Under the pieces are notes generated by a model. It was given only the letters and a program-made list of their open reading frames with translations, searched no databases and had not been told where the DNA came from. The position numbers and the translations under genes are program-made. This document shows positions 1 to 11,347 of a DNA stretch of 53,874 nucleotides, piece by piece. Each line of letters starts with the position of its first letter. The first letter of the stretch is position 1. Source of the stretch: Candidatus Lambdaproteobacteria bacterium RIFOXYD2_FULL_50_16 (lineage in GTDB: Bacteria > SAR324 > XYD2-FULL-50-16); NCBI GenBank assembly GCA_001783695.1, contig MFNE01000006.1, positions 89,338-143,211 on the forward strand, in the 5' to 3' direction.

Positions 1-489
1 AAATACAAGGGCAAAAACATCGCCCAGATTCTGGACCTAGCCATCGAAGACGCCACCCCCTTTTTCGAACACCATCCCAAGATTCACGAAGGGTTAAAAA
101 CCCTGCTCGACGTGGGCCTGGGTTACGTCCAGTTGGGCCAACCTTCGCCGACCCTCTCTGGCGGCGAGGCGCAGCGGATTAAACTGGCCTCCGAACTCTC
201 TAAACGAGCGACCGGCAAAACCCTCTACATACTAGACGAACCCACCACCGGGCTGCATTTTGAGGACATTAGGCGGTTGATGGAGGTGTTGCAACGATTG
301 GTCGATCTGGGTAACAGCGTAGTGATTATCGAACACAACCTCGACGTGATCAAATGCGCCGACTGGATCATCGACCTAGGCCCCGAAGGCGGCGATCAAG
401 GCGGCCAACTCGTCTTCGCCGGCCCCCCCGAAAAACTCATCCAAGAAAAAAAGAGCTACACCGGCCAATACCTGAAGAAGCATTTGTGA
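1..489 (+). CDS. uvrA: Excinuclease ABC subunit A, C-terminal fragment (5' truncated by window)
   Basis: Frame 1 open from base 1; [15 protein letters not shown] signature, [14 protein letters not shown] Walker [26 protein letters not shown]. Confidence 0.97.
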   Translation, partial: KYKGKNIAQILDLAIEDATPFFEHHPKIHEGLKTLLDVGLGYVQLGQPSPTLSGGEAQRIKLASELSKRATGKTLYILDEPTTGLHFEDIRRLMEVLQRLVDLGNSVVIIEHNLDVIKCADWIIDLGPEGGDQGGQLVFAGPPEKLIQEKKSYTGQYLKKHL

Positions 490-533
490 AGGGGGAGCTT
501 AAAACTTCAAGAGTAATTGCTTTTTTCCCAATC

Positions 534-1486
534 TCACTGCCCGTGCTTTGGGATCATTTCTGTCTTTTCTTCACCAGATATGTCATGGCCTCCGTCATTT
601 TCTGAAGAGGAGGTCACACTTTCAAGACCCTCGCTGCCGGTGTTTGCTTGCCCCAATTGTTCAATGTAATCAGTTGGAAGTTCCCCCATTTTCAATGAAT
701 CCGTATAAATAAATGGAAGAAATAAACTTGAATTGTTTTGTAAAATAAATTCTTTCGCAAAACCTTCAACCCGATCTCTTGATAGAGATTCTTTTTTCAA
801 TAGGTTATCTTCAAGTTGGGGTGATTTCCGGTGGTCAATATAAAAAACTGGATAGGGCTTGTTTTGCAGGACGCCTTTAAGGGTTTCCTTCCCCAAGTAG
901 TATATTTTAAATTCGAAACTTTTTCCGCAACAAATAGCATAAGCCAGATCAATTGAAATCGGGGTTCTTTCGGGGGAGGATAGCTTTGAAAGCCGAAACC
1001 CCGTATCCATTGCAGGACCAATATAATCGAACGGATTCGAATCGTTTCCTTTACGCAAAGAGAGGTTCCCAACCGGGAAGCCAGCTATCCACGCGGTTGA
1101 CTGTAAATCAAGCCCGTTGCCTAGGAAGCTTTTGTCGATAATTTCCTTTTTAAACTTTTCCCGGGAATCAATGAAACATTGCAAGTAGGAAAGAATGTCG
1201 GACTGTTCCATTAATTTCACACAAAAAATAAGTTCATCCCCAAGCATTTTCCATGGTTTAAGGTCATTGTTGCTGTCTAGCTGACCACAATTTTTTGCGG
1301 AATTATGGAAGATTTTTTTAAACTCTGAATAAAACTGGCAGAAAAAAAGGTCCAATCCCGATTAGAACCTTTTTTAAGCTCCGCCTTTGCCTTGTACGCA
1401 GTTGACCCGACAATATCGACACTCAAAAAAAGTCGCAATTCAGGCTTAAGAGGGTATGTATCAAGGTCAGGAATGTGACTAAGCAT
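534..1486 (-). pseudogene. Class III nucleotidyl cyclase-like protein, split by a frameshift at a T7 run (plus-strand A7 at 1342-1348)
   Basis: Upstream part LRLFLSVDIVGSTAYKA (frame of ORF 1277-1591) continues as FCQFYSEFKKIF...WKMLGDELIFCVKL...FDYIGPAMDTGFRLS (ORF 534-1355); adding one T restores a single ORF starting at ATG 1486. Confidence 0.7.
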
Positions 1487-1487
1487 C

Positions 1488-1988
1488 TTATAGGTTGAGG
1501 AATTGCGAACGAACTTCCGCAGCTTTATAAGAAACTTTAAAAATTTCAGCGAGGGCCCACAGGTCATTTCCCTGTTTATGCATTTTTTCAAAAAGACCGT
1601 GAGGCATTAAAAAACCGGCAGCAAACCAGTTTGCTTCCCACTCTAGACGGTCTGTGGTGCTACCTATTAGCGGACGGGAAAACACACCTGGAATTTTCCC
1701 TGCCTTGGCGTGCAGAACATAATGCCCAAGTTCATGGGCCAGAGTGAAATTGTTTTTCTCAGTCAAGGCGGTTTGTGGCAATTTAATTAAAAAATCCTTG
1801 CTACTTTTTACCTCCATTGATCCTTCGGTAACCACAATATCTTCAACATATTCAATTTTTCCACCTAGCTGTTTGATTACGTTTTCAATGCTATCTTTTA
1901 GCGGATTAAAATTGAGGTATTTACCAATTTCTTCGGCAAACGAATCTATTGAACTTTTTGAGTAACCACTTGGTAGGTTAGGGCTCAT
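1488..1988 (-). CDS. ImmA/IrrE family metallo-endopeptidase
   Basis: FTLAHELGHYVLHAKAG (HExxH) and EWEANWFAAGFLMP motifs; stop is 1 nt from the cyclase-like ATG. Confidence 0.9.
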   Translation of the reverse strand: MSPNLPSGYSKSSIDSFAEEIGKYLNFNPLKDSIENVIKQLGGKIEYVEDIVVTEGSMEVKSSKDFLIKLPQTALTEKNNFTLAHELGHYVLHAKAGKIPGVFSRPLIGSTTDRLEWEANWFAAGFLMPHGLFEKMHKQGNDLWALAEIFKVSYKAAEVRSQFLNL

Positions 1989-2227
1989 TGCTCCTCGATG
2001 GTGAATGAGTGTTCACTTTAATTGGGTTTATACCATTTCCCATTTATCTTTTCAAGGGGAATGTATTTAACTTGTTGAATTAGTACAACACTCAAAATTA
2101 TTTTGTTGATGTTTAGTTTTATCAAAAACTCGCAAAGGTTTTTACCCCTCCCCCCTACCAAAAAAAACCAGTTCCGAAGATTAATCTTTTGTGTCACCCT
2201 TTAGGCCATCCCCACCAAGGAATCCCC

Positions 2228-2872
2228 ATGCCCCTAGACGCAAAAAAAATCGCGGAGATATACCAGAGCAAAGTGGCGGTGGGGTATGATTTTTCGATGG
2301 GGCATTTTTTTCCGGTTTATAAAAAGCGGGCCTTTGAGGAATCGTCTTTAAAACCGGGGGATCGGGTTTTGGTGTTTTGTTGTGGGACCGGCGCTGATTT
2401 TGGGCCCATCTTAGAAAAGATCGGGCCTCAAGGGCTGCTGGTGGGAGTGGACTTTTCGGGTTTGATGTTGGCGCAGGCGGCCAAAAAGGTCGAGCAAAAC
2501 AGATGGGAAAACGTGGAGTTGGTGGAAGCGGACGTGACTGATTTTGCTTATACGGGCGGCGCTTCCTTTGACATCGGTGTTTGCACCTTGGGGCTTTCAA
2601 TCATCCCCGACTATCGGCGTGCCTATGCTAATCTTCTCGCCCATATTAAAAAGTCGGGGGAGCTGATCATCGGGGATATGCAACTGGCGACCGGCTGGAA
2701 GTCGATCTTTAACCCCTGGACCTTACTGATGGCCAAAAAGTTTGGTGGTACCCCAGAGGGGCACCAAAATGCTCAAGACCTTGTCCAACAGATGGCCAAG
2801 GATTTGGTCGAGGTCAAAAAACGGGAGTTTTTTTTGGGTGCCTACTTTTACCTGGTCGGAACGCTTCGTTAG
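2228..2872 (+). CDS. Class I SAM-dependent methyltransferase (UbiE-like)
   Basis: GDRVLVFCCGTGADFGPIL, VGVDFSGLMLAQA; start chosen at ATG 2228 rather than 2189. Confidence 0.85.
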   Translation: MPLDAKKIAEIYQSKVAVGYDFSMGHFFPVYKKRAFEESSLKPGDRVLVFCCGTGADFGPILEKIGPQGLLVGVDFSGLMLAQAAKKVEQNRWENVELVEADVTDFAYTGGASFDIGVCTLGLSIIPDYRRAYANLLAHIKKSGELIIGDMQLATGWKSIFNPWTLLMAKKFGGTPEGHQNAQDLVQQMAKDLVEVKKREFFLGAYFYLVGTLR

Positions 2873-2950
2873 CCCCCTTTTGGGTTTAAACCCGGCCCCT
2901 CCTTTGCTCGCTCGTGCCCCCCAAATTTTACCCCAATCTTCTTTGACTAA

Positions 2951-4666
<1,716 letters not shown>

Positions 4667-4811
4667 GAGGGTAAGTAAAAGTTAGTAGTCTATAGGTATG
4701 CTCCCAACTTTTAAACCTTGAGCAGATTGCTTAAGCATAAAAGAGTGAACTCGCGCCTTAGCCGATAAACGCCAATCGGCTTGAAGTTAAACGGCCCCTT
4801 TATCCCAGAAG

Positions 4812-4849
4812 GATCAAAGATAACCAAAAGATTTTGGCTATCTTTGATC
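4812..4849. repeat. Near-perfect inverted repeat / hairpin
   Basis: gatcaaagataaccaaaa-gattttggctatctttgatc, arms complementary over about 18 bp with one non-Watson-Crick position. Confidence 0.7.
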
Positions 4850-4850
4850 A

Positions 4851-5261
4851 AAAAACCTCAAAGCACTCGGGGCCCCCCAATTGGCGTTGGTTTTTTTACG
4901 GACCTGGGCGGGTTGCCTGCTTACCGACTTGGATCAAAAAGGCCAGCACTTGCCAGCAGCGCTAACCCGGTTTCGCCAACTTTTCGCCCAAACCTCTTAG
5001 TATGCACACAACCTCCCCAGAGCCCTTAAAAACGCCCTCGATTGGGCGGTCTCTAGGGGTAGTTTTGTTGATAAACCAGGGCTTTTGTTAAACGTTGCAG
5101 CGAGCGACTGAGAACAGGTGCAAGAGATACTCAAGCAATGGCTAAGTATGTTAGAGGCCAAGATCGTGGGGCAGGCTTCGCTGATGACCGGTCAACTTCG
5201 CCACGCCCTGAACACGCAGGGGAACCTAAAAGATCTAGTTTACCTGGCTCTTGGTTTGTGA
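4851..5261 (+). pseudogene. Decayed NAD(P)H-dependent FMN reductase-like gene with in-frame TAG (4998) and TGA (5109)
   Basis: One frame reads TDLDQKGQHLPAALTRFRQLFAQTS*YAHNLPRALKNALDWAVSRGSFVDKPGLLLNVAASD*EQVQEILKQWLSMLEAKIVGQASLM...; (PEYN)..P..LKNALDWAS...f..KP is the FMN reductase signature. Confidence 0.7.
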
Positions 5262-5327
5262 TACTTGGTATCCAAAATGGACCCGATTTGAGGGGTCCAC
5301 AACCGGTCACCCTATCTAGGAGAAGTG

Positions 5328-5513
5328 ATGGCAAAGGCAGCAAAAGGCGGGGAAATGTTATCGGCAGGTAAAGTCGCCCAAGCGTTAGAGACCACCCCAG
5401 CCAAGGTGAAAAAGGCAATCGAGACCCTAGGGCTTGAGCCCTCGTCGGTGAAGGGCGGTTGCTCTTATTACGACGAGGCGGCGGTCAAAAAAATCAAAGC
5501 AGCAATAAAGTGA
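5328..5513 (+). CDS. Small putative helix-turn-helix protein
   Basis: AGGAG ribosome-binding site before ATG; LSAGKVAQALETTPAKVKKAIETLGLEPS HTH-like; tandem GTG/ATG starts. Confidence 0.6.
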   Translation: MAKAAKGGEMLSAGKVAQALETTPAKVKKAIETLGLEPSSVKGGCSYYDEAAVKKIKAAIK

Positions 5514-5550
5514 TTAAGGGTTGTTAGGCCAGCATAGGCTAGGGTTCTAG

Positions 5551-6213
5551 TTACATCGGTCGTTGGGAAATGGGAACTAGCGTGATAATCACTCGGCGGT
5601 TTTCCTGGCGTCCGCCTTTTGTGGCGTTGGAGGCGGCGGGGAATTGAGGTCCAAATCCGATGGCCGCCATTTTGTGTTTGATCCCCTGGTTTTCTTTTAG
5701 AAACTTAATCACTTGGGCCGCCCGCTCTTGGGAGAGTTCAAGGTTGTTTTTGAAACGTTTTTTCAATTTGGGCCCAATGACGGCGTCGTCGGTGAAGCCA
5801 GCGACCTCTAAATAAAAGCCTTCATGCTTGGCAAATACCGGCCCCACTTGTTCTAAGGTCTCGATTCCCGAAGCGGCTAATGCCGCCTCCCCAGAGCGGA
5901 AAAGCAAATTTTCGGGCAGTCTAATTCGGGTTCTTGAGCCTACCGATTCCACCGTAGCCTTGGTATGGCGTAGGGAAGCCCTTAATTCTTCAATCATCTT
6001 GTCTTGTTCTTCGACTGCCTTGCTACGCTGTTTTAGCGCCACCCCTCGTTTTTCCACTTCCTCATAGGCCGCCTTCAGTTCACTTTTGAGCCGGTCCCGT
6101 TCTATGGTCACTTGGGTCAATTGGGAGTCTTTGTCGGCTAACTGCTGTTCTAGACCGGAATCGCAGCCTAAAACAAAAAGGAGGGGAAGTAGTAACAAAA
6201 AAAGACGTTTCAT
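5551..6213 (-). CDS. OmpA-family lipoprotein with coiled-coil
   Basis: Lipobox LFVLGC; C-terminal OmpA-like region (VAGFTDDAVIG...LSQERAAQVIKFL...ENRRVIITL). Confidence 0.85.
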   Translation of the reverse strand: MKRLFLLLLPLLFVLGCDSGLEQQLADKDSQLTQVTIERDRLKSELKAAYEEVEKRGVALKQRSKAVEEQDKMIEELRASLRHTKATVESVGSRTRIRLPENLLFRSGEAALAASGIETLEQVGPVFAKHEGFYLEVAGFTDDAVIGPKLKKRFKNNLELSQERAAQVIKFLKENQGIKHKMAAIGFGPQFPAASNATKGGRQENRRVIITLVPISQRPM

Positions 6214-6290
6214 AAGGGGGCCTAGCTGTAGGTTTTGTTGCAGAATATTCCTTTTAGGGCATTCTGCCTAGGTCTTCCCCCTTTTTTTCT

Positions 6291-8057
6291 TTATTCGGAA
6301 AGGGCCCGGGCTTGTTCCCGGTCATAGAGTCTCATTTTTTCTTCTCGCTCAACCATTTTTGCCCACCGTTGGGTTAGCTCTTCTAATTCAGCGAATTTTT
6401 TCATACCCTTATAAAGGGCAGCCAATTGCAAAAAGATGTTTTTATCGACCTTCATCCGAAAGACCTCTTCAAAAAGCTCAACCGCTTTTCTGAAGTTGCG
6501 TTGTGCCATGGCTTGTTTGGCGCTTTTAATTTTGGCCTGTCGCTCCACTTCCATTTGTTGGTCTCTTTCTGCTTGTTCTATGGCGTGGAGTTCAAAGATT
6601 AACTTGTCCGCTTCGTCTAGGTTATTCAGCGACTTAAAGACCGAGGCCGCTCGTTTCATGGTGTCTGGGACTTTAAGGATGGTGAGGGCTTTGGTATAAT
6701 ATTCAGCCGCCGGTTTGAGTTTGCGCTCGGCTTCTAGGCCTTTGGCTTTGTCAGCATAGTAGTTGTGTACTTCTTTAATTTTTTGATTTGCCTCTGGGTC
6801 GTTAGGGTCCATCTCTAGGGCCTTTCGGAAAGCACTGGCGGCTTCATCGTATTTTTTTAAGGCGGCATAGGTCTCGCCCAGCTTGGTCCACATCTTGATA
6901 TCGGGCATCTCGGTGACCGCGATTTCAAGGTAGTTAGCTGCTTTTTTAAAGTTTTGTTCGTCAAGGGACTGATAAGCGATACGCACCAATTCGCGCATCG
7001 AGTAGATCCCACCCGATTTTTCTAAGAGGTTGGCGGTTTTAATCAAGTATTTGGCCGACAAAAAGCGTTTGCCCGCCCGCTTGAACAGCAATCCCAGGTT
7101 GACGTTGTTATACCGGCTAAATTCGTTTTCCCCTAGGTTTTTGGTCACTAGGTTAATGGCTTCGTCGCGCTGCCCAGCGAAGTCCAAGGCGATGGCTTTT
7201 AATAGTTCTATAAGATCGAATTCGGCCACCGATAGCTGTTCAAAGGCCTCTAAGGCCGGTTTAGAGAGGTGTACCGAAAGGGCATAAAGACCCTTGTTAT
7301 AAAGGTGTTGTTTCGCTTTTTCAGGCTCGGAAGCGACTAATTTATCAAATTCCGCAATCACTTCGATCGGGGTAATCTTGCCCGCTTTATCACCCAGTTG
7401 TTTTAACTCGGCGCGTAGTTGGGAGGCTTCGACCAGGTTTCCGTCCTTTTCTGCTTTGGCGATGGTCAGACGCCTTTCTTCTAAAGACTTTTGAAAGTTG
7501 ACCTCGCTTTGTTCTACCAAGCGGGTCATAATCGCTACGCCAGGGTTAGGGTCCTCACCCATGTAGTCGGGCAAAACAAAGTCTTCGACCTTGTCGAACT
7601 GGGAAATGGCCGACTTAACCGCATCGTCGTAGGTGTCAACTCGGGCGGCGCATGCAGCTAGGTTGTAAAAAGCCTTTTCAAAGTGGCTATTGACTCGCAA
7701 CGCCATTTTATAAAGGCCTTCCGCCTGGGCATAGTTACCTAATTCGCGGGCATAGTTGCCTAGTTTGTTGGCCAGTTCAAAATCTTGGTTGTTATCTTTG
7801 AGGAGGTTTAGACCAATCGAAAGGGCGGCTTCGAGTTGGTTGCCAGAGTTAGCGCTGTCCAGTTCGGCGAGGAGTTTGGGGTAGATCAGATCGTGTGCTA
7901 GATCGAGGGCTTTTTTAAACTCGATCATAGCGCCGTTGAAAAATTTGCCCTCCAAATCCTTCATACCTTTGGCAAAATGTTCTTCTGCCTCAGCTTGGGC
8001 CTTTTCCTCGGAACTTTTGAAAAGATCGTCGAACATAGATTCCTTTAGCTTTTCCAA
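6291..8057 (-). CDS. Tetratricopeptide repeat protein
   Basis: Multiple TPR units, e.g. WTKLGETYAALKKYDEAASAFRKALEMDPND; start may be 8036. Confidence 0.85.
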   Translation of the reverse strand: MEKLKESMFDDLFKSSEEKAQAEAEEHFAKGMKDLEGKFFNGAMIEFKKALDLAHDLIYPKLLAELDSANSGNQLEAALSIGLNLLKDNNQDFELANKLGNYARELGNYAQAEGLYKMALRVNSHFEKAFYNLAACAARVDTYDDAVKSAISQFDKVEDFVLPDYMGEDPNPGVAIMTRLVEQSEVNFQKSLEERRLTIAKAEKDGNLVEASQLRAELKQLGDKAGKITPIEVIAEFDKLVASEPEKAKQHLYNKGLYALSVHLSKPALEAFEQLSVAEFDLIELLKAIALDFAGQRDEAINLVTKNLGENEFSRYNNVNLGLLFKRAGKRFLSAKYLIKTANLLEKSGGIYSMRELVRIAYQSLDEQNFKKAANYLEIAVTEMPDIKMWTKLGETYAALKKYDEAASAFRKALEMDPNDPEANQKIKEVHNYYADKAKGLEAERKLKPAAEYYTKALTILKVPDTMKRAASVFKSLNNLDEADKLIFELHAIEQAERDQQMEVERQAKIKSAKQAMAQRNFRKAVELFEEVFRMKVDKNIFLQLAALYKGMKKFAELEELTQRWAKMVEREEKMRLYDREQARALSE

Positions 8058-8157
8058 CCCTTTATAGAATACCAGACGAAAGTTCCTCTGGGCAAATCAT
8101 TTCGGGTTTTACTTTTGAGACGGTAGAAAGCAAAATCAAGGCCTAAACGGAGGGTTG

Positions 8158-9078
8158 ATGGAATTTGAGCACAAACCAGTCTTGTTAGAAGAGGTTTTGT
8201 CGTTCGCCTTGCCTAGTGACCGGCTGGCATTGGACTACACCTTGGGGGGCGCAGGACATGCCGCGGCCCTACTGGCTGCCTGTCCCCAACTGACCCTATT
8301 AGGCAGCGATAGAGACCCTTGGGCGCTTGATGCGGCCAAAGCTCACCTAAAAAGCTTTGGCGACCGGGCTCAGATTCGTAAGGGTTGGTTTGCCGAAGCT
8401 GCCCAGAAGGACCTAGAGGACGGGCTTAAAGCGGATTTTATTTTGGCCGACTTAGGTGTCAGTTCTCCCCAGCTAGACCAGAGCGAGCGTGGGTTTTCCT
8501 TTAGAGCAGATGGGCCTTTGGATATGCGAATGGACCCCGAAACCGGGATCAGCGCGGCCCAGTGGCTGGCCGAGGTTCCGCAAAAAGAGTTAACCTGGGT
8601 GTTTAACTCCTATGGAGAAGAACCCATGGCCCCGAGGTTGGCCCGCGCCGTGGTCGAGGCTAGAGACAAGGCCCCCATTACCTCCACCGGCCAGTTAGCC
8701 AAGATCATCGAAGACGCCTACCCTTGGAAAATGCGACCCAAAAAGATTCATCCGGCAACCCAAAGTTTCCAAGCGATTCGGATATTTATTAACGACGAAT
8801 TAGGCCAACTAGACCGCTTTTTAGAAAGCGCGACTCACCTCTTGAACAAAGGGGGCAGACTCCTTATCATTAGCTTTCATTCCCTAGAGGACAGAAGGGT
8901 AAAGGAGGCATTTCTAAAATGGGAAAAACCCTGCCAATGCCCGCCCAATCTGCCGCGCTGTATTTGTGGGCTTTTGCCTTTAGGGAAACGGATTACTAGA
9001 AAACCAATAATCGCTGGTGCCGGGGAAAACAACCCCCGAGCCCGAAGTGCCAAACTTAGAGCCTTTATGGCCCAATGA
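8158..9078 (+). CDS. rsmH: 16S rRNA (cytosine1402-N4)-methyltransferase
   Basis: HKPVLLEEVL, DYTLGGAGHAAALL, ATQSFQAIRIFINDEL, IISFHSLEDRRVK. Confidence 0.97.
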   Translation: MEFEHKPVLLEEVLSFALPSDRLALDYTLGGAGHAAALLAACPQLTLLGSDRDPWALDAAKAHLKSFGDRAQIRKGWFAEAAQKDLEDGLKADFILADLGVSSPQLDQSERGFSFRADGPLDMRMDPETGISAAQWLAEVPQKELTWVFNSYGEEPMAPRLARAVVEARDKAPITSTGQLAKIIEDAYPWKMRPKKIHPATQSFQAIRIFINDELGQLDRFLESATHLLNKGGRLLIISFHSLEDRRVKEAFLKWEKPCQCPPNLPRCICGLLPLGKRITRKPIIAGAGENNPRARSAKLRAFMAQ

Positions 9079-9434
9079 AAGACTTTCCTTCCTACGGCAA
9101 AACCCACCAAAGCCGTTTAGAGCGCAAGGCCCCTAGTGGTCGTCTCCGGGCTAATTTTAAGGCGATTGTGGTATGGAGCCTCTTGTTTTTGGTGGCGCTC
9201 TACTTTGTGCGCCAACGAGTGGAGTTTTTACGGGCCGAGCGGCGGGTTAAACAGTTGATGTTGGTTAAACAAGACTTGCTGGCTGATTTGTTACCCCTGA
9301 AACTCGAAGAGGCCTATCTGACCCAGACCGCTCGTATTGAGGAGTCTGCCGAACCTTTAGGGTTATATCCGGCGGCAGAATGGCAAAAATTGAGCCCCAT
9401 AGCCCCTGAACCTACTGCTTCTGAGGAGCCCTAG
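9075..9434 (+). CDS. FtsL-like division protein
   Basis: Short single-TM protein with coiled coil between rsmH and ftsI; ATGA overlap with rsmH. Confidence 0.7.
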   Translation: MKDFPSYGKTHQSRLERKAPSGRLRANFKAIVVWSLLFLVALYFVRQRVEFLRAERRVKQLMLVKQDLLADLLPLKLEEAYLTQTARIEESAEPLGLYPAAEWQKLSPIAPEPTASEEP

Positions 9435-11347
9435 TGGGTCTTAGCGAACAACTAGCCGGGCAGAGCTTTTATCAGCGCCTTAAATGGGTGCGACTGCTGT
9501 TTTTTATTGCCCTGGCTGGGGTTACGGGGCGGGCTTTTTATTTACAGGTTTTTCTGAAATCTGATTTAGACAAACGAGCGGCGATGCAATATCGCCAGTC
9601 TGAAGACCTACGGTTGCAACGAGGTCCCATTGTGGACCGGGCGGGCGAGATGTTGGCGGTATCCTTACCTATGACCAGCCTCTTTGTGGTCCCGGCGGAG
9701 GTAGAAAAGCCAGCCGAGGCGGCTAGGCAGTTGGCCCCTCTCTTAGGGATTGATCAAGAGCAACTGTTAAAAAAAATGACCGAGCCTGGACCCTTCGCTT
9801 GGCTCAAGCGTCGTCTGCATCCGCGTCTGGCCGAGGCTGTTAGTCGGTTAAAAATCCCTGGAGTGCACGAGTTGGGCGAGTATCAGCGGTTTTACCCTCG
9901 CCAAACCCATAGCGCCCATCTTTTGGGGATTGTAGGGATCGATTCGAAGGGTTTGGAAGGATTGGAACTTCGTTACAATGACCACCTGATGGACGGCACC
10001 GACCGCCAAGCGACCTGGGCGAGCTTTTCCTCTGGTGAGCCTGTGGGCCGCCTGTCTGGAGGTTCGATTGAGTTAACCATCGATAACCGAATCCAATATT
10101 TTGTCGAAGAGGAGCTTAATAAAGGGGTCCAAGGTTTAGGGGCGAAAAACGGAGTGGCGATTTTAATGGAAACCGAGACTGGGCGGATTTTGGCGATGGC
10201 CAACTCCCCCAGTTTTGATCCGAACCAATATGGCCGCGCCAGTTTTTTAAACCGGGCGGTGGGGATGGCTTACGAGCCAGGAAGTACCTTTAAAATCATT
10301 ACTCTGGCCTCTGCTTTAGAAGAGGGTGTGATCAGCCCAGAAGACTTCTTTTTTTGCGAAAACGGCAGTTACGTGATCCAAGACCGAGTGATTCATGACA
10401 CCGGCAAACACGGCTGGTTGTCTTTAGAGGGGATTATCCAAAAATCCTCCAACATCTGCGCCGCCAAAATCGGCATGATGATGAATCGGGAACATTTTTA
10501 TAAACGGATCAAAGACTTTGGTTTTGGTAGCAAAACCAGACTTGGCTTGCCTGCCGAGGCGGGGGGTAAAATCTACCTCCCCGAAGAATGGACCCCGGTA
10601 AAAACCGCGACCATAAGTTATGGCCACGCGATTAGTGTCTCCCCCATGCAGATGACCGCGGCGATAAACACGGTGGCCAATGGTGGAATTTATGTGGAAC
10701 CTCGGGTAATCGGGCAGTTGGTCAGCGCCGGGGGGCATGTTGTAAAAAGCCCAGAGCAAGAATCGAAGCGACTCATAAAAAAAGAAACGGCCGAGCTCTT
10801 AACCCGCTTTATGGTAGCTGTCACCAAGCCCGAAGGGACCGCTTCTATGGCCCGAATTGCGGGTCTTGAAATCGCCGGGAAAACCGGCACCAGCCGTAAA
10901 TTTGATCAAGACACGGGCCAGTATTCCTCAAGCCAACATATTTCCAGCTTTATTGGTTTTTTCCCGGCCCAAAAGCCTTGGGTGACCCTCTACGTGATGG
11001 TTGATGAGCCAATCCGCTACTACGGCGGGGCGCGAAGTGCGGTGCCCGTTTTTCGGGAAATAGCTAAAAAAATAAAAGGTTTTGCGCCAGATACCAGCGC
11101 ACCCAAAGTCAATCCGTTGACCGCCTTGAGTGGGGTTCGTCCTATCAAGCTAGACAAGGCCCCTGTGCTCCTAGATAACAAAGGGGTTGGCCCGATGCGG
11201 CATTTGTTAATAGGCAAAAGTCTGCGCGAGGCCTTAGCATTGGCCGGTAGAGAGGGCGTAGCGCTCCGCGTTCAAGGCTCGGGACTGGTTAGAGACCTTT
11301 ACCAAGATCCCCAAAACCCCAAGGGTATAATCGCTAAACTCCGATGA
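9434..11347 (+). CDS. ftsI: Penicillin-binding protein / FtsI-type transpeptidase with C-terminal PASTA-like region
   Basis: YEPGSTFK (SxxK), SSN, AGKTGTS (KTG) motifs; GTG start. Confidence 0.93.
   Translation: MGLSEQLAGQSFYQRLKWVRLLFFIALAGVTGRAFYLQVFLKSDLDKRAAMQYRQSEDLRLQRGPIVDRAGEMLAVSLPMTSLFVVPAEVEKPAEAARQLAPLLGIDQEQLLKKMTEPGPFAWLKRRLHPRLAEAVSRLKIPGVHELGEYQRFYPRQTHSAHLLGIVGIDSKGLEGLELRYNDHLMDGTDRQATWASFSSGEPVGRLSGGSIELTIDNRIQYFVEEELNKGVQGLGAKNGVAILMETETGRILAMANSPSFDPNQYGRASFLNRAVGMAYEPGSTFKIITLASALEEGVISPEDFFFCENGSYVIQDRVIHDTGKHGWLSLEGIIQKSSNICAAKIGMMMNREHFYKRIKDFGFGSKTRLGLPAEAGGKIYLPEEWTPVKTATISYGHAISVSPMQMTAAINTVANGGIYVEPRVIGQLVSAGGHVVKSPEQESKRLIKKETAELLTRFMVAVTKPEGTASMARIAGLEIAGKTGTSRKFDQDTGQYSSSQHISSFIGFFPAQKPWVTLYVMVDEPIRYYGGARSAVPVFREIAKKIKGFAPDTSAPKVNPLTALSGVRPIKLDKAPVLLDNKGVGPMRHLLIGKSLREALALAGREGVALRVQGSGLVRDLYQDPQNPKGIIAKLR

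Noticed and set aside
4781-5029. ORF 82 aa called on the plus strand (MKLNGPFIPEG...)
   Set aside because: No recognisable motif; overlaps the inverted repeats and the FMN reductase remnant in a different frame
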